Shown here: in pieces, positions 55,304-64,000 of the stretch
Position numbering within the stretch: position 1 is the stretch's first letter
Layout of the letters: each line of letters begins with the position of its first letter
Assembly (NCBI GenBank): GCA_035943635.1
Contig: DASZBX010000137.1
Coordinates: 40,591 to 104,590 of the forward strand
DNA: 64,000 nucleotides
Direction of reading: 5' to 3'
Source of the DNA: DASZBX01 sp035943635
GTDB taxonomy: Bacteria > Actinomycetota > Actinomycetes > Streptomycetales > Catenulisporaceae
Program-made: the position numbers and the translations under genes
The notes under the pieces: generated by a model
Told to the model about the DNA's origin: nothing
Seen by the model: the letters and a program-made list of their open reading frames with translations, nothing else
Database searches by the model: none

Positions 55304-55580
55304 CGTTTTTCTCCTGCTGTGTATGTGAATTGCAGATTCAACATGCCCGCAATAGTCGTTCATTCGGCGGTAGCACGAATGGAATGCTCCTCGGGCCACC
55401 GTAGCCAGCTATCGATTGAATGGGCAAGGCCGCGACATGCGGTCTCACCGGACGCCATCGAGACGATATCGGGCTGCGGAATGATCTGGATCAGCGGCGG
55501 CGGAAGCGTCGACTGTTCTCAGGCCAGGGCAATAAAGGAAGTCGATCGCATCGCCGAGCAATTTCGAGGAATCGGTTTTC
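55304..55580. promoter_or_regulatory. Divergent promoter region between the discrete AT and the PKS gene
   Basis: These 277 bases are markedly richer in A and T than the surroundings (CAATAGTCGTTCATTCGG, AATGGAATGC) and contain no gene. They very likely hold both promoters of the PKS cluster. No clean long palindrome was found. Confidence 0.55.
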
Positions 55581-63052
<7,472 letters not shown>

Positions 63053-63056
<4 letters not shown>

Positions 63057-64000
63057 CGAGTCCTGATACCGGTGCCGGTTCGGTGCAAGAGCTGGTGGGG
63101 GCTCTTCGGGATGCGGTGAAGGAGGGTGTGCGGCTGCGGCGGCAGGTGGCCGCGGTGCGCGAGCCGATCGCGATCGTCGGGATGGGTTGCCGGCTGCCCG
63201 GAGGCGTCGAGTCGCCGGAGGGTTTGTGGGACCTGGTCGCGTCGGGCGGAGACGGTGTCTCGGGCTTCCCGACGGATCGGGGATGGGACCTGGAGGGCCT
63301 GTTCGATCCGGATCCTGATAAGCCCGGCCGGTCGTATGTGCGCGAGGGCGGGTTCCTGCATCAGGCTGCTGAGTTCGATGCGGAGTTCTTCGGGATCGCG
63401 CCGCGTGAGGCGCTGGCGATGGATCCGCAGCAGCGGTTGATGTTGGAGGTGGTGTGGGAGGCGGTGGAGCGGGCCGGGATCGATCCGCGGTCGCTGCGCG
63501 GTTCCCGCACCGGTGTCTACGCGGGCGTCATGTACCACGACTACGAGCCCGCACTGCTGGACCGGCTGCCCGCGGTCGAAGGACACCGGATCGCCGGGAT
63601 GTCGAGCGTGGTCGCCGGCCGTTCGTCCTTCGCCCTGGGCTTGGAGGGCCCTGCGGTGTCGGTGGACACGGCCTGTTCGTCGTCGCTGGTCGCGTTGCAC
63701 TTGGCGGCGCAGGCGCTGCGCCGCGGCGAGTGCGATCTCGCGCTGGCCGGGGGAGCGACCGTGATGGCCCGGCCCTGGGTCTTCGTCGACTTCAGCCGTC
63801 AACGTGCCCTGTCTCCCGACGGCCGCTGCAAGGCGTTCGCCGCCGGCGCCGACGGCACGGGCTGGTCCGAGGGTGTCGGTGTTCTGCTACTGGAGCGTTT
63901 GTCGGATGCGGTGGCCAACGGTCGGCGGATTCTTGCTGTGCTGCGTGGTTCCGCGGTGAATCAGGATGGTGCGTCGAACGGTCTGACCGCGCCGAGCGGC
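63053..64000 (+). CDS. Next modular PKS gene, partial (docking domain and start of KS)
   Basis: The GTG at 63053 overlaps the stop of the previous PKS. The N-terminus (about residues 10-40) is a coiled-coil docking domain (VQELVGALRDAVKEGVRLR). The KS follows, with the KS Cys in DTACSSS, and the gene runs off the window before the KS ends. It extends the second PKS cluster beyond 64 kb. Confidence 0.92.

Overview
The window is high-GC actinomycete DNA. GTG/TTG starts, GTGA/ATGA gene overlaps, mycothiol-type DinB/MDMPI proteins, an F420-type luciferase-like oxidoreductase and abundant TetR/MFS/PKS content all fit Streptomycetales, Catenulisporales or relatives. No rRNA, tRNA, CRISPR array or intact insertion sequence was seen.

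Left edge (1-7.4 kb): accessory metabolism. It holds the end of an MDMPI-family gene, a thioredoxin-reductase-like flavoprotein, a DHA2 drug exporter, a MetE-like methyltransferase, a VOC protein, an AarF/UbiB-family kinase and a TetR regulator.

Central cluster (about 7.4-33.3 kb): a polyketide locus of enediyne type. A tightly coupled plus-strand operon encodes E4 (UnbV/ASPIC), E5 (UnbU), the iterative PKSE (KS-AT-ACP-KR-DH-PPTase), the E10 hot-dog thioesterase and a flavin reductase. The fifth cassette member, E3 (DUF1702), lies 12.7 kb upstream of E4 and is translationally coupled to a P450, followed by an MFS exporter, an extended SDR and an MDMPI-family protein. Between them are minus-strand genes for an AraC regulator, an SDR, a GMC oxidoreductase and two carboxymuconolactone decarboxylase/AhpD-like (CMD) proteins. 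A third CMD gene and a carotenoid oxygenase/TetR pair lie left of E3. The expected logic is: PKSE makes an ACP-bound polyene, E10 releases it, E3/E4/E5 and the oxidoreductases tailor it, and MFS and thiol-redox proteins may protect the cell. The CMD/SDR/GMC/carotenoid-oxygenase set is not the usual enediyne accessory set.

Boundary (33.3-34.9 kb): two decayed minus-strand genes (a DinB/DUF664 gene and a methyltransferase, both with internal deletions), a long hairpin and a peroxiredoxin/TetR pair with a 30-bp palindromic operator.

Middle right (35-51 kb): a flavoprotein paired with an unusual PEP-utilising-enzyme-like protein that lacks key catalytic residues, a small membrane protein, a DUF1345 protein, glycogen debranching enzyme GlgX, an AI-2E family transporter, an LLM oxidoreductase, an MDMPI-family protein and a 1529-residue helicase-nuclease that looks like a defence gene. 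The 3' end of the helicase gene overlaps, antisense, a relic of an NRPS gene.

Right end (51-64 kb): start of a second, modular type I PKS cluster that leaves the window. It has an MFS exporter, a PaaK-like acyl-activating enzyme, a discrete acyltransferase, and a bimodular PKS whose KSQ loading module has lost its own AT domain, followed by the next PKS gene.
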